Positions 1 to 10,107 of a DNA stretch of 64,000 nucleotides are shown here, piece after piece (within the stretch, counting starts at the first letter, position 1; each line of letters starts with the position of its first letter). The stretch lies in assembly GCA_947497985.1 (NCBI GenBank), contig CANMIX010000008.1:124001-188000 (forward strand). Reading direction: 5' to 3'. The notes below the pieces were generated by a model that saw only the letters and a program-made list of their open reading frames with translations, had not been told where the DNA came from and ran no database searches. The stretch is from an uncultured Paracoccaceae bacterium. GTDB lineage: Bacteria; Pseudomonadota; Alphaproteobacteria; Rhodobacterales; Rhodobacteraceae. A program made the position numbers and the translations under genes.

Positions 1-281
1 AGCTGTCGCCGATGGATTTGGAAAGCCGGATCCGTTGGGAGCAATACACCACTGCCAAAGAAGAGATGTTTGAACGCACAAACATCCCCGAGGCCCCGTG
101 GTTCATCGTCGAAGGCAACGACAAGAAGCGCGAACGTTTGAATTGTATTGAGGACCTGCTGACACGTATCCCATATGAGGACGTCCCGAGCGAAAAGGTC
201 AACTTGCCGGATCGTGAGTATAACCCCGATTACGAACGTCGGGTTCTGCCAGATGAGCTGTATGTGCCCAAGATCTACTGA
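1..281 (+). CDS. ppk2: Polyphosphate kinase 2 family protein, C-terminal part (5' end outside window)
   Basis: Translation ...SRIRWEQYTTAKEEMFERTNIPEAPWFIVEGNDKKRERLNCIEDLLTRIPY... resembles the PPK2 C-terminus. Confidence 0.85.
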   Translation, partial: LSPMDLESRIRWEQYTTAKEEMFERTNIPEAPWFIVEGNDKKRERLNCIEDLLTRIPYEDVPSEKVNLPDREYNPDYERRVLPDELYVPKIY

Positions 282-312
282 TCTTGATCCCCGGCATCGG
301 GATGAACCAAAA

Positions 313-336
313 AGGCCCGGCCATTGGCCGGGCTTA
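313..336 (+). terminator. Hairpin GCCCGGCC-att-GGCCGGGC after ppk2
   Basis: 8-bp perfect inverted repeat just after the ppk2 stop, convergent with the next gene. Confidence 0.6.
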
Positions 337-425
337 GTAATATGGGCAGATCTGAAGACGCTGATCCGCCCGGGGGCATCGGTAGTTTAGGTGACCCAGC
401 GCAGTGCAACGCGCCGGGCAGGTGG

Positions 426-1556
426 TCAGAACAAAAACGTGCTGCTGTCCACGTCAGTCATATCGGTCCGGAGCAAGATTAATGTATTATCCGCATCGTC
501 CGTAATCCGCAGATGACCGTTTTTGACTTCGGTGTGGTTGGCGACCAAGTCCGCGTAACTTGTAATGCCGACTGCGGCGCTCAGATCGACGAAGTCCTCG
601 ATGTCAGCTTTGTTAAAGTCGATCACGCGATCGGTGCCCTCTGAGAACACAAAAGTGTCCTTGCCAAAGCCACCGGAAAGTCGATCGTTGCCTTCGCCAC
701 CATCCAAAGTGTCCCGACTGAGGCCACCAAATAGGGTGTCGTTGTCTGATCCACCATCAAGGAAATCGAAACCATCTCCTCCGAGAAGGGTGTCTTCGCC
801 CGCGCCACCTTCGAGCGTGTCGGGACCGCTTAGGCCGCGTAGGATGTCATCACCGGCTTCACCCAAAAGCGCGTCGCCGCCTGCGCCACCGATGAGCTCG
901 TCATTGCCGTCGCCACCGTTGACAACATCCCTGCCGTTACCACCGAAGACAGTGTCGTCACCGCTGCTGCCCGTGACCGTGTCGTTGCCACGCAACACCC
1001 GGACCAAAGCCGGACTATCGAGTATGATCGTGTCATCGCCGTTGGTCGGCACGTCTTCGACGACTACTGGATCTTCTTGGTTAGGGGGGCTGGACGCATC
1101 ATCTAGCTGCAGATCAGCAGAGGTGAGTGCAAAGTTCTGGGTGACCATGACGGCTGTGTAACCGTTGAATTCCCCAAGCTCGATTCCGATCCCAATGACC
1201 GTCACATTAGGGTCGAGGATATTGGCGCGGTGACCAGGGCTGTTCATCAGTGCGTTGTGCAGATCAATCACATCGTCTTCGAGACCGGGATCGCCGCGTT
1301 CGCTTTGCCAGGCGATGTTTTCGCTCCACCGCCAGCTGCCGGTGAATTCAAACCCGGCGTTCGCCATGCGGTCGCCGGCAGAGGTGCCATTAACGCCAGT
1401 GTGGGAAAAGACGTCTTGGTTCAGCATCCATGTGCTGTGATCTTCGGCGGAATCGTTCAAACGCAGTTCTAGCTGTACAGGGTTGAGCCCGTTCGCCGCA
1501 CGTTCTGCGTTAATCAATTCTAACATTTGTCGCTCAAGAGCGCTCGCTTCGCTCAT
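426..1556 (-). CDS. CAP/SCP-domain protein with C-terminal RTX (GGxGxDxLxGG) calcium-binding repeats, probably type I secreted
   Basis: N-terminal CAP motifs (LELINAERAANGL, SPGHRANIL) followed by about 10 RTX nonapeptides. Confidence 0.9.
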   Translation of the reverse strand: MSEASALERQMLELINAERAANGLNPVQLELRLNDSAEDHSTWMLNQDVFSHTGVNGTSAGDRMANAGFEFTGSWRWSENIAWQSERGDPGLEDDVIDLHNALMNSPGHRANILDPNVTVIGIGIELGEFNGYTAVMVTQNFALTSADLQLDDASSPPNQEDPVVVEDVPTNGDDTIILDSPALVRVLRGNDTVTGSSGDDTVFGGNGRDVVNGGDGNDELIGGAGGDALLGEAGDDILRGLSGPDTLEGGAGEDTLLGGDGFDFLDGGSDNDTLFGGLSRDTLDGGEGNDRLSGGFGKDTFVFSEGTDRVIDFNKADIEDFVDLSAAVGITSYADLVANHTEVKNGHLRITDDADNTLILLRTDMTDVDSSTFLF

Positions 1557-1991
1557 AGGTACTTCTCCTAAGGTAGCCTCATCGCGAGGTCGTAGTATTA
1601 ACCTCTACGATGGGATTAGCGCGGAATTAGGGCAGGCTGCATGGCGCGTGTTTAAAATCGTAAATTTACGGTGAAACCCCGCCATTCACGTGGTCTTCTA
1701 TCGGCTTAGATTTGCCTTTCGTTAACTTGAGGGGCTTTTTGAGCGCAAATATGCCGATTGAATTTCAGAAATTAAGAGTAATCTTGCCTGTCGCGACGGT
1801 CTGAATAGCTGCCTTGGAATCGGTAGCGATGCTATGCGTGGCGAAATTGAGGCCGGATCGTGGAGAAGTCATGTGCAGGCGCGGACTTTGAAACTTTGAA
1901 ATGTCGCCAGGCGTTAAGAAGTCTTGTGCTTTGGTTAAGGCCTGCCGTTGTGCTGCCGCCAGGTAATAGTCTGTGGCTTTTTAGAGCACGC

Positions 1992-2025
1992 AAAAACAAA
2001 CCCCCGAAGCCAGGGCTGCGGGGGT
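1992..2025 (-). terminator. Rho-independent terminator of rpsU
   Basis: Minus strand: ACCCCCG-loop-CGGGGGTTTGTTTTT. Confidence 0.7.
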
Positions 2026-2110
2026 CGTTATACTTTACAGTATCCAGAACAAAACTGGAGAGGCATCGGTCAGATCGAACAAGCCGACCTGCGGGCCACA
2101 GAAGATTTCC

Positions 2111-2317
2111 TTAGAGGAGACCTTCGCGCTGTGCTTTCTTACGTGCCAGTTTACGGGCACGACGGATCGCTTCAGCTTTCTCACGCGCTTTTTTCTCGGA
2201 CGGCTTTTCGAAATGTTGCTTGAGCTTCATTTCGCGGAAGACGCCTTCGCGCTGCAGCTTTTTCTTCAGGGCACGGAGCGCCTGATCGACATTATTATCG
2301 CGAACACTAACCTGCAT
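2111..2317 (-). CDS. rpsU: 30S ribosomal protein S21
   Basis: 68 aa, [47 protein letters not shown]. Confidence 0.97.
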   Translation of the reverse strand: MQVSVRDNNVDQALRALKKKLQREGVFREMKLKQHFEKPSEKKAREKAEAIRRARKLARKKAQREGLL

Positions 2318-2450
2318 GTGGTTTTCACCACCTTTCTAGATAAGAGTTGCAAGGAAATTGCAGGAGCTGGCCATATAGCAAGACGATGTTATTTTGTCTA
2401 GTAGGTGGGGTGAGTCCTCGAAGTAACAGCGTATACGCAGGGAGAAAGCC

Positions 2451-3134
2451 ATGACACAGACGGATCAGACCCAAATTAGGGCGCAGATACTGGAAGCTGC
2501 GGTGATGCATGTGCCCTTTGATGGCTGGAGCGAGGAAACGTTCCAAGCGGCGATTCGCGATGCGGACGTGGATCCAGCTGTGGCCAAGCTGGCCTGCCCG
2601 CGCGGTGCGGTGGATCTGGCGATGGCCTACCATTTGGCCGGAGATCAGACGATGGTCGAACGGCTGAAAGAGGCGGACCTGGAGGGCATGCGTTTTCGTG
2701 ACAAGATTGCCCAGGCGGTGCGCATTCGGCTGGAAGTGATCGAGGACAAAGAGCTGGTCCGACGCGGCACCACGTTATTCTCATTGCCGATCTATGCCGG
2801 TGAGGGCGCGCGGGCCGTCTGGTCCACGAGCGGCGCGATCTGGGACACGCTGGGCGATACTTCAGAAGATGTGAATTGGTACAGCAAGCGGATGACTCTG
2901 TCCGGTGTGTATTCAGCCACGGTTCTGTATTGGCTGGGGGACGACAGTCTGGACCATCAGGCAACATGGGATTTTCTGGAGCGCCGTATCGACGATGTGA
3001 TGCTGTTTGAAAAGGTCAAAGCTGGCGTACAGAAGAACCCGTTGTTGAAGCCATTGCTGGCGGGGCCAAATTGGTTGGCGAGCCAGATCAAGAAACCCAA
3101 GCCACGCGATGATCTGCCCGGCGCGCGCGGCTGA
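2451..3134 (+). CDS. COQ9 family protein (ubiquinone biosynthesis accessory)
   Basis: 227 aa, MHVPFDGWSEETFQAA...WYSKRMTLSGVYSATVLYWLGD. Confidence 0.9.
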   Translation: MTQTDQTQIRAQILEAAVMHVPFDGWSEETFQAAIRDADVDPAVAKLACPRGAVDLAMAYHLAGDQTMVERLKEADLEGMRFRDKIAQAVRIRLEVIEDKELVRRGTTLFSLPIYAGEGARAVWSTSGAIWDTLGDTSEDVNWYSKRMTLSGVYSATVLYWLGDDSLDHQATWDFLERRIDDVMLFEKVKAGVQKNPLLKPLLAGPNWLASQIKKPKPRDDLPGARG

Positions 3135-3294
3135 AGGTTGGATTTGGCGCGATGCGCCTGTGTTTGGCGAAAGTATTTCCGAAAAGATGAAGGCGCGGTC
3201 CTGTATGCCGCCTGATGTCGCAGGCGTAAGGTTGGGCTGGTCCTACACTCTGCGGCATTTATACATTTAGTACTGACGCTATTGGAGACAGCCG

Positions 3295-4281
3295 ATGACA
3301 CAGACAATGCGGGCAGTTGAGATTGCCGAACCGGGTGGACCTGAGGTGCTGCGCCTATGTGTGCGGCCCGTACCGGTTGCGGGCGCGGGCGAAGTGGTGA
3401 TCAAAGTGGCCTTTGCCGGGGTTAACCGGCCGGATGCGTTGCAGCGGGCCGGATCATACGCGCCGCCCAAAGGGGCGAGCGATTTGCCAGGCCTTGAAGC
3501 TGCAGGTGAGATCGTGGCGGTTGGACCCGGCGTCAGCAACTTTGCTGTTGGCGATCAGGTCTGTGCCTTGTTGCCAGGTGGGGGGTATGCGGAATATGTT
3601 GGAACCCCCGCGGCACATTGCCTGCCCATTCCTGCCGGAATGGACCTCAAACAAGCCGCCTGCCTGCCCGAGACGTTCTTTACCGTCTGGTCCAACGTGT
3701 TTCAGCGTGCGGGCTTAAAAGCTGGAGAGCGGTTTTTGGTGCATGGTGGCTCATCGGGGATTGGCACCACGGCGATCCAATTGGCGCGGGCGCTTGGGGC
3801 AAGGGTCTTTGCCACTGCGGGAACAGATGCAAAATGTCAGGCCTGTCTGGATCTGGGTGCCGAGCAGGCGATCAACTATCGCGAAGCGGATTTTGTTGAT
3901 GCGTTGCGGGCCGAAGGTGGCGCTGATGTCATTTTGGACATGGTGGGTGGCGACTACATCCCGCGCAATATCAAAGCGCTGGCCGATGATGGCCGTTTGG
4001 TTCAGATCGCATTTTTGTCGGGCCCCAAGGTGGCGGTGAATTTTGCCCATGTGATGATGCGCCGTTTGACGATAACCGGGTCGACATTGCGGCCTCAAAG
4101 CGATTTGGCGAAGGCAGGGATTGCGGCTGATCTGAAACGTGTGGTTTGGCCTTTGTTAGAGGCTGGGAAGGTCGCGCCTGTGATGGATCAATGTTTTGAC
4201 CTGGTGGATGCCGCTGCCGCACATACCCGTATGGAAAGTTCAGCGCATATTGGTAAAATCGTTTTGCAGGTAGCGGGCTGA
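3295..4281 (+). CDS. NAD(P)H-quinone oxidoreductase, MDR/PIG3-like
   Basis: Quinone reductase motifs: AGVNRPDALQRAGSYAPP, HGGSSGIGTTAIQLA. Confidence 0.92.
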   Translation: MTQTMRAVEIAEPGGPEVLRLCVRPVPVAGAGEVVIKVAFAGVNRPDALQRAGSYAPPKGASDLPGLEAAGEIVAVGPGVSNFAVGDQVCALLPGGGYAEYVGTPAAHCLPIPAGMDLKQAACLPETFFTVWSNVFQRAGLKAGERFLVHGGSSGIGTTAIQLARALGARVFATAGTDAKCQACLDLGAEQAINYREADFVDALRAEGGADVILDMVGGDYIPRNIKALADDGRLVQIAFLSGPKVAVNFAHVMMRRLTITGSTLRPQSDLAKAGIAADLKRVVWPLLEAGKVAPVMDQCFDLVDAAAAHTRMESSAHIGKIVLQVAG

Positions 4282-4321
4282 GTTAGGTCACGAAACAGAG
4301 GTTGTTCCGATAGGTGTAACA

Positions 4322-4377
4322 GCGCCGCGCAAGCGGAGGCCGGGCGCAGATGCGCCCGGCCTCCGCTTGCGCGGCGC
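4322..4377. repeat. Perfect 27-bp inverted repeat with 2-nt centre (candidate bidirectional terminator)
   Basis: GCGCCGCGCAAGCGGAGGCCGGGCGCA-ga-TGCGCCCGGCCTCCGCTTGCGCGGCGC; next to a second hairpin at 4378-4394 (GCCCGCC-gtt-GGCGGGC). Confidence 0.9.
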
Positions 4378-4418
4378 GCCCGCCGTTGGCGGGCGGTCCC
4401 TGATCAAATCCGTTCGGG

Positions 4419-5273
4419 TTACACCACCAACCGGCGATACAGATGCCAGGTGGCATGACCGAAGATTGGAACAATAATGATCAACCCTGCAAAGAAGGGG
4501 ATCGACCCAATGGCTAGGGCGGTTCCGACCATAATTCCCCAGACCAAGGTCACTCGCAAATTGCGACGCACAGCGCGCAAGGAAGTGACGACCGCCACCG
4601 GCACGCCGACCCTGCGATCCAACAGCATCGGAAAGGAAATCAAGGATGTGGCAAAGGCCGCCAGTGCAAAGATTGACCCAACAACCATGCCGACGACAGC
4701 CATAATGCGCCCCTCGGGTGTCGTTACGACATCCCGCAGGAAGGGCCACAGGCCTTCTGGGCTTTCAGGTCCCAGCGTGTACATGAAGATAATATTGGCC
4801 ATGACCAGCCACATCACAAACAATGCCGCAAGAAACAGGCTGAGTGTCAATATCGGCACGAAGGCTGGTGTGCGGATCAGGTTTAACGCATCGCTCCATT
4901 TTGCCTCGAACCCTGCCTCGCGCCGGGCTGACATTTCATAGAGCCCTACCGCCGCCGCGGGGCCGACAATGGCAAAGCCAAGGATCATTGGCACAAGAAG
5001 TGGGAAAAACTGTTCCGACGCCGCCATGGCCACCAATGCGATGCCGATTAAGGGGTAGAGGAAAACGGTGAACATGGCGTCGCTGCGGCAGGCTGCAAAG
5101 TCACGCATTCCCATTTTGAGCGCAGCGATGAGATCTTGCAGGGCAAGTCGCCGGATCTCTGGCAGCTCGGTGCTTGGCGATCGGATCTGATCGACCGAGT
5201 TGCCAATATGCTGTCCCGTGCTGCCAAAATGCTTGACCAGCCAGCTGGCTGGGTTTCCGATTGTTTGTGCCAT
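4419..5273 (-). CDS. DUF2189-like multi-pass membrane protein
   Basis: 284 aa, several hydrophobic segments, LQDLIAALKMGMRDFAACRSDAMFTVFLYPLIG. Confidence 0.8.
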   Translation of the reverse strand: MAQTIGNPASWLVKHFGSTGQHIGNSVDQIRSPSTELPEIRRLALQDLIAALKMGMRDFAACRSDAMFTVFLYPLIGIALVAMAASEQFFPLLVPMILGFAIVGPAAAVGLYEMSARREAGFEAKWSDALNLIRTPAFVPILTLSLFLAALFVMWLVMANIIFMYTLGPESPEGLWPFLRDVVTTPEGRIMAVVGMVVGSIFALAAFATSLISFPMLLDRRVGVPVAVVTSLRAVRRNLRVTLVWGIMVGTALAIGSIPFFAGLIIIVPIFGHATWHLYRRLVV

Positions 5274-5423
5274 GCCTTACCCCTTTGTCCTCACCTACAT
5301 GCTGCCGCCTGTCTGGCCGGTGCCGTCAAAGATTGAGCGTCGGCCATGGGGCGGCCCTAAGGTAAGGATAGCACAGAATAGGATTTCAATCTCTCACAGA
5401 TGCGCCATGCCTGTGTGATCGGC

Positions 5424-6068
5424 CTATCGAATTGGCGTAAACAGCGCGTCCTTTAGCTGGCAATCCCGGATCACATCGCGGCCACAGGGCACAGGCGATA
5501 GATCGCGAGACAGGCAGATCCGCGCCTCTTGAATGTGGCCATCGCGGCAGGTGATGGTCAGGCTGTCACGGTCAAGATCAGTGTTTGCCTTCAGGAATGC
5601 ATCTTCGACAACGGATGCCGGCAGTTTGATGGTCTTGTCCAATTTGCGAAAGATCGCGGGGCGTTCGATTTGCTCATAAGCCTGACGGGACAGATCAAAA
5701 TAGCCTTGGGCGGAAAGGCCAGAACAGGTGCCGTGTTTTTTCCATTGATGCCAAGCCAGCCCGGATGTGCCCATGATATCCGCCATCTCGCTGGTCATAC
5801 GGCGGGTTGGGGCCTGTTCGACAGTGCGGCAATAGCTGGGCCAACCCCGGTGGAACTGAGGCCACAGCCCATGCATGACCCAGCCGTGGTCATGGCGTGG
5901 ATCGCATTGATCAGACCCTTTGGCATCGCCTTCCACTTCGCACCAATTGGGAGACCAGCTGAGCGCCAGAACGTAGTAATCAAATTCTCCAGCACGTTCG
6001 CCCTCGGCGACCAATGGGGCGGTGAGAACCGAAAAAAACAGTGTGATTGCGTAAAATACAGCGCGCAT
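5424..6068 (-). CDS. Ribonuclease T2 family protein with signal peptide
   Basis: ALSWSPNWC and HGLWPQ motifs and WHQWKKHGTCSG catalytic segment. Confidence 0.93.
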   Translation of the reverse strand: MRAVFYAITLFFSVLTAPLVAEGERAGEFDYYVLALSWSPNWCEVEGDAKGSDQCDPRHDHGWVMHGLWPQFHRGWPSYCRTVEQAPTRRMTSEMADIMGTSGLAWHQWKKHGTCSGLSAQGYFDLSRQAYEQIERPAIFRKLDKTIKLPASVVEDAFLKANTDLDRDSLTITCRDGHIQEARICLSRDLSPVPCGRDVIRDCQLKDALFTPIR

Positions 6069-6215
6069 TGGCCTCTTTCCTTATCAAACGAAGGCGACTA
6101 TATAGAGCATGAAGTTCCCCGAAAACGGAAACCTGCCCCAAAACACCGGGGCCGCCTATTCCAGGCGACAGGGAAGCTATATCTGGGGATAAGGCGCGCG
6201 TGAAGGAGAAGACGC

Positions 6216-6977
6216 ATGGCAAAACCGTTGATGGCCAAGGCGACCGCCGTGTGGCTGGTGGATAATACAACGATCAGCTTCAAGCAGATCGGTGATTTTG
6301 TGGGCATGCACGAGCTGGAAATCCAGGGCATTGCCGATGGTGAAGTTGCTGTTGGCGTAAAGGGGTTCGACCCGGTTGCGAACAATCAGCTGACCCAAGA
6401 AGAACTGGACAAGGCCGTTGAAAGCCCGCTGCATAAACTGCGGTTGAAGTTCAACCCGGCTGCGGCTGGCGAAGAAAAACGCCGTGGTCCCCGTTATACC
6501 CCGCTGTCCAAACGTCAGGACCGTCCGAATTCCATCCTGTGGTTGGTGAAATTCCACCCCGAATTGACCGATGGTCAGATCGCCAAGCTGGTGGGCACAA
6601 CCAAGCCGACCATTCAGTCGATCCGCGAACGTACACATTGGAACATTTCCAACATGCAGCCCATCGACCCTGTTGCGTTGGGCCTGTGTAAACAATCCGA
6701 GCTGGATGCAGTGGTTCAAAAAGCGGCTGCGGCCAAAGCGGCCGAAGGCGGTGTGATGAGCGATGATGAGCGTCGCAAGTTGGTGTCGACCGAGCAGTCA
6801 CTGGAAATGGACGCAGAACCCAAGATGCCAAGCGGTATCGAAGGTCTGGAAGCCTTTACTCTCGGCAGCAACCCGGCAGAGAAGAAGCCTTCGGACAGTG
6901 ATCCGATTGTGGATGCGGACAGCTTCTTTAACTTGCCTGCGGGTGGTGGCGATGATGATGAGGACGACGAGGCCTGA
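6216..6977 (+). CDS. DUF1013 protein / TrcR-like cell-cycle transcriptional regulator
   Basis: MAKPLMAKATAVWLVDNTTISFKQIGDFVGMHELEIQGIADGEVAVGVKGFDPV; acidic C-terminal tail. Confidence 0.85.
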   Translation: MAKPLMAKATAVWLVDNTTISFKQIGDFVGMHELEIQGIADGEVAVGVKGFDPVANNQLTQEELDKAVESPLHKLRLKFNPAAAGEEKRRGPRYTPLSKRQDRPNSILWLVKFHPELTDGQIAKLVGTTKPTIQSIRERTHWNISNMQPIDPVALGLCKQSELDAVVQKAAAAKAAEGGVMSDDERRKLVSTEQSLEMDAEPKMPSGIEGLEAFTLGSNPAEKKPSDSDPIVDADSFFNLPAGGGDDDEDDEA

Positions 6978-7009
6978 GCCTCGCAAAATAAGCCGCCGTT
7001 AAGAATTCA

Positions 7010-7040
7010 AAGCCGCAGCATGAAAATGCTGCGGCTTCTT
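7010..7040 (+). terminator. Terminator hairpin AAGCCGCAGCA-tgaaaa-TGCTGCGGCTT
   Basis: 11-bp perfect stem downstream of the 6216-6977 CDS. Confidence 0.75.
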
Positions 7041-7519
7041 TGCGGGGTAAGAGTGCTGGTTTGCTTGGGGGCTAAACTGCACAAGTGCTCCCCGCAAAAA
7101 CAAACTAAGAATAAACAAACAAATAGCGGGCAAATCGCCCAAGGCAAATAATGCTACGTTTTAAAATACACGTAGTTAGCGTTTACTTTCGTTTAGAGTG
7201 TAAGTCACATCACATTTTCGCCAATGAAAGTCGCTAATTTTGTCGAAAGATTAGTGGAAATTGATGCAGATTTAACTCCACGCCGCGGCTGTGCGATATG
7301 TTGCGTGTTTTGTATGCAAATCAGGCAATGGTGTTCTTTGCGTGGGCAATTGCACGGTGTGTATCGCATACAATTGAGGTTTTGATTTTTTGTGTGACCT
7401 GCGCCTAAATGCAAAACACTAGAGGACGACCCGCCAGTGCGCGGCTCTATCAAAAACCAAAAAATTCAGACCATCCGCCGCACACAGACTCTGAGTGTGG
7501 TCAAAAAGGGAGTTTGGCC

Positions 7520-8566
7520 ATGAGTCAATATAGCTCGCAACAGGCTTTGAACCCGGACGTTGAAGTCCAATGTGACCTGCGCAGCGATACGGTCACCAGA
7601 CCGGATGCCGCAATGCGGGCGGCAATGGCCGCAGCGGAAGTTGGAGATGACGTTTTTGGTGAAGACCCCAGTATTACTCGACTTGAGTGTACGCTGGCAG
7701 AGCGTCTGGGAAAAGACGCCGCGCTGTTTCTGCCGTCGGGTACTCAAAGCAATCTGATTGCGATGCTTGCCCATTGTGGACGGGGGGAAGAGGTGATCAC
7801 CGGGCGAGATTATCATGTTTATAAATACGAGGCAGGTGGGGCTTCTGTTTTGGGTGGATGTGTTTTGGACCCGCGTTTGGTCGAGCCGGATGGCGGGCTA
7901 AACGCCGATGATGTTGGCCGGGCGGTTAAAGAGGATGATGCGCATCACCCGATCAGCCGTTTGCTGTCTTTGGAGAACAGCCACAACGGTATGGCGGTGC
8001 CATTGGCACGCTGTATTGAAGTGGTGAATGTGGCCCGTTCGGCCGGGCTATCGACCCATTTGGATGGCGCGCGTTTCTTCAATGCAACCGTTGCCTTACA
8101 ATGTGGTGAGAAGGCACTGGCCGCGCCTTTTGACACGGTTTCCATCTGCCTGTCCAAAGGGTTAGGCGCGCCGGTCGGCTCGGTTCTTGTCGGGCCGTCT
8201 GATCTGATCGCCAAGGGGCGGCGTCTGCGGAAAATGCTGGGCGGCGGAATGCGTCAAGCCGGTGTTTTGGCGGCAGCGGGGCTATATGCCTTGGAGCATA
8301 ACATCGCGCGACTTGCTGAGGACCATGCACGAGCGGCTGAGTTGAAAACGGTACTGGAAGATGTCGGTGTTACAGATGTTCGCGGCGACACAAATATGCT
8401 GTTTTTGCACGCCGCGTCTGAGGTTCAAAATCGACTGGTGGAAAGCTTCACAGCTACAGGTGTGAAAATAAATGTCAGCAAGGATGAACCAGTGCGGCTC
8501 GTTTTGCATAAAGATGTCTCTGAAGCGGGTTTCGCGACGCTCCTACAGGCGGTTCGGCAGATCTGA
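7520..8566 (+). CDS. ltaE: Low-specificity L-threonine aldolase / beta-eliminating lyase
   Basis: DLRSDTVTRPDAAMRAAMAAAEVGDDVFGEDPS, THLDGARFFNA, SICLSKGLGAPVGS; start chosen at MSQYSSQQ. Confidence 0.93.
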   Translation: MSQYSSQQALNPDVEVQCDLRSDTVTRPDAAMRAAMAAAEVGDDVFGEDPSITRLECTLAERLGKDAALFLPSGTQSNLIAMLAHCGRGEEVITGRDYHVYKYEAGGASVLGGCVLDPRLVEPDGGLNADDVGRAVKEDDAHHPISRLLSLENSHNGMAVPLARCIEVVNVARSAGLSTHLDGARFFNATVALQCGEKALAAPFDTVSICLSKGLGAPVGSVLVGPSDLIAKGRRLRKMLGGGMRQAGVLAAAGLYALEHNIARLAEDHARAAELKTVLEDVGVTDVRGDTNMLFLHAASEVQNRLVESFTATGVKINVSKDEPVRLVLHKDVSEAGFATLLQAVRQI

Positions 8567-8656
8567 GGGTTTCATGCTTCATGTAAGTAACCGGTTCAAT
8601 TGTTCGAACATGGAGCTCCCGCCCATCGTCTGCAATCAGAGATTGCTGTCCGCCGG

Positions 8657-8697
8657 TTGGGCGTAGCGCCGCGCCTTTGGCGCGGCGCTACGCCCAA
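8657..8697. repeat. Perfect 19-bp inverted repeat with 3-nt loop at a convergent junction (candidate bidirectional terminator)
   Basis: TTGGGCGTAGCGCCGCGCC-ttt-GGCGCGGCGCTACGCCCAA. Confidence 0.88.
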
Positions 8698-8834
8698 GGT
8701 TGCGATGGGGTCTGGCTATCGGCCAGGGCACATTGGCAGGCGCGGGAGTATCTGCGTTCTGCTTGGTGATAGCGTTTGAGAGAGCAGACTCTCGTCGGCT
8801 TAGGTTCATTTGCGATCTGTGAGTTGCCAAAGTC

Positions 8835-9434
8835 CTAGAACGCCTTGCGCGCCTTAAGAGCCGCTGAAATTGTCCCTTCGTCGAGATAGTCCAGCTCGCC
8901 TCCGATGGGCACGCCTTGGGCAAGGGAGGTGAGCGTCACATCATCTTGCACAAGGTCGGCAATGTAGTGCGCGGTGGTCTGACCGTCGATGGTAGCATTG
9001 AGGGCCAGGATGACTTCCTGCACGTTTTCGCCTGTCACCCTGTCCACAAGCTGTGGGATGCGCAGCTCATCGGGGCCAACCCCGTCCAACGCTGACAAGG
9101 TACCGCCCAAAACGTGGTAGCGGCCTTTGAACACGCCCGCGCGTTCCATCGCCCATAGGTCTGAGACGTCTTCGACCACACAGAGTTCGCCGTTTGCCCG
9201 CACCTCGTCACTGCAAATGGCACAGATCTCGCTGGTGCCCACATTGCCGCAGTTGAGGCAGCTGCGGGCGCTTGTGGCGACCTCCTGCATGGCGGCTGCC
9301 AGCGGGGTCAGCAGCAATTCACGTTTGCGGATCAGGTGCAACACAGCCCGTCGCGAGGATCGCGGTCCAAGCCCCGGCAATTTGGCCAGAAGGGCGATCA
9401 GATGTTCGATTTCGGCGGTGGAATTTTGCGACAC
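8835..9434 (-). CDS. recR: Recombination protein RecR
   Basis: [20 protein letters not shown]4 zinc finger, Toprim, [15 protein letters not shown]. Confidence 0.96.
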   Translation of the reverse strand: MSQNSTAEIEHLIALLAKLPGLGPRSSRRAVLHLIRKRELLLTPLAAAMQEVATSARSCLNCGNVGTSEICAICSDEVRANGELCVVEDVSDLWAMERAGVFKGRYHVLGGTLSALDGVGPDELRIPQLVDRVTGENVQEVILALNATIDGQTTAHYIADLVQDDVTLTSLAQGVPIGGELDYLDEGTISAALKARKAF

Positions 9435-9593
9435 TGGGGCGGGTTTTCCGGCTGATTGGTTGCGGCTTTATGCCTTATACGGCACAAAAACCGAGCGCGA
9501 AAAGGGGAATGTTCGAGTTTTGTTTCGCCTCTCGTGCAGCCATTGCCCGGCTTGGTCAGCGCGCAGGTCGTTGCGCGCCAACACGGTCTGCGC

Positions 9594-9938
9594 TTAAAAC
9601 GGCAGCTTCATATCAGCAGGCAGGCCAAGGCCGTCGGTCAACTGCTTCATCTCATCCTGAGATTTCTGAGCCGCTTTTGCCTGCGCGTCCTTGATGGCGG
9701 CAAGGATCAGATCTTCGACAACTTCTTTGTCATCACCGGAAAAGATCGACGAGTCGATGTCGAGCGCCGTCAGTTCACCCTTGGCGGTTGCTGTCGCCTT
9801 GACAAGTCCTGCACCTGCTTCGCCCACAACGGTAAGCTTGGCGAGATCTTCTTGCATCTCGGCCATTTTGGTCTGCATTTCTTGGGCTTTTTTCATCATC
9901 CCGGCCATATCGCCGAGAGCACCGAGGCCTTTGAACAT
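9594..9938 (-). CDS. YbaB/EbfC family nucleoid-associated protein
   Basis: 114 aa, MMKKAQEMQTKMAEMQEDLAKL...; upstream of recR and downstream of dnaX on the same strand. Confidence 0.95.
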   Translation of the reverse strand: MFKGLGALGDMAGMMKKAQEMQTKMAEMQEDLAKLTVVGEAGAGLVKATATAKGELTALDIDSSIFSGDDKEVVEDLILAAIKDAQAKAAQKSQDEMKQLTDGLGLPADMKLPF

Positions 9939-10107
9939 CGAAAGCGCTCCTTGGTTTAAGGGTTATGCATGCGGCCATGCGTTTGCAGCGTTAGATACGA
10001 AGCGGAACGCGGTTCGGCAAGGGGCGGGGCCATATTGTTGCAGGAACCACTGCGTCGACCCGGTCTGACGGCAGGGTGGGTTGTTAGAAATGCAAGGTGG
10101 CGGACTG

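Noticed and set aside
565-1161. 198-aa + strand ORF opposite the RTX repeats
   Set aside because: Low-complexity Ser/Pro sequence produced by reading the RTX repeats on the opposite strand.
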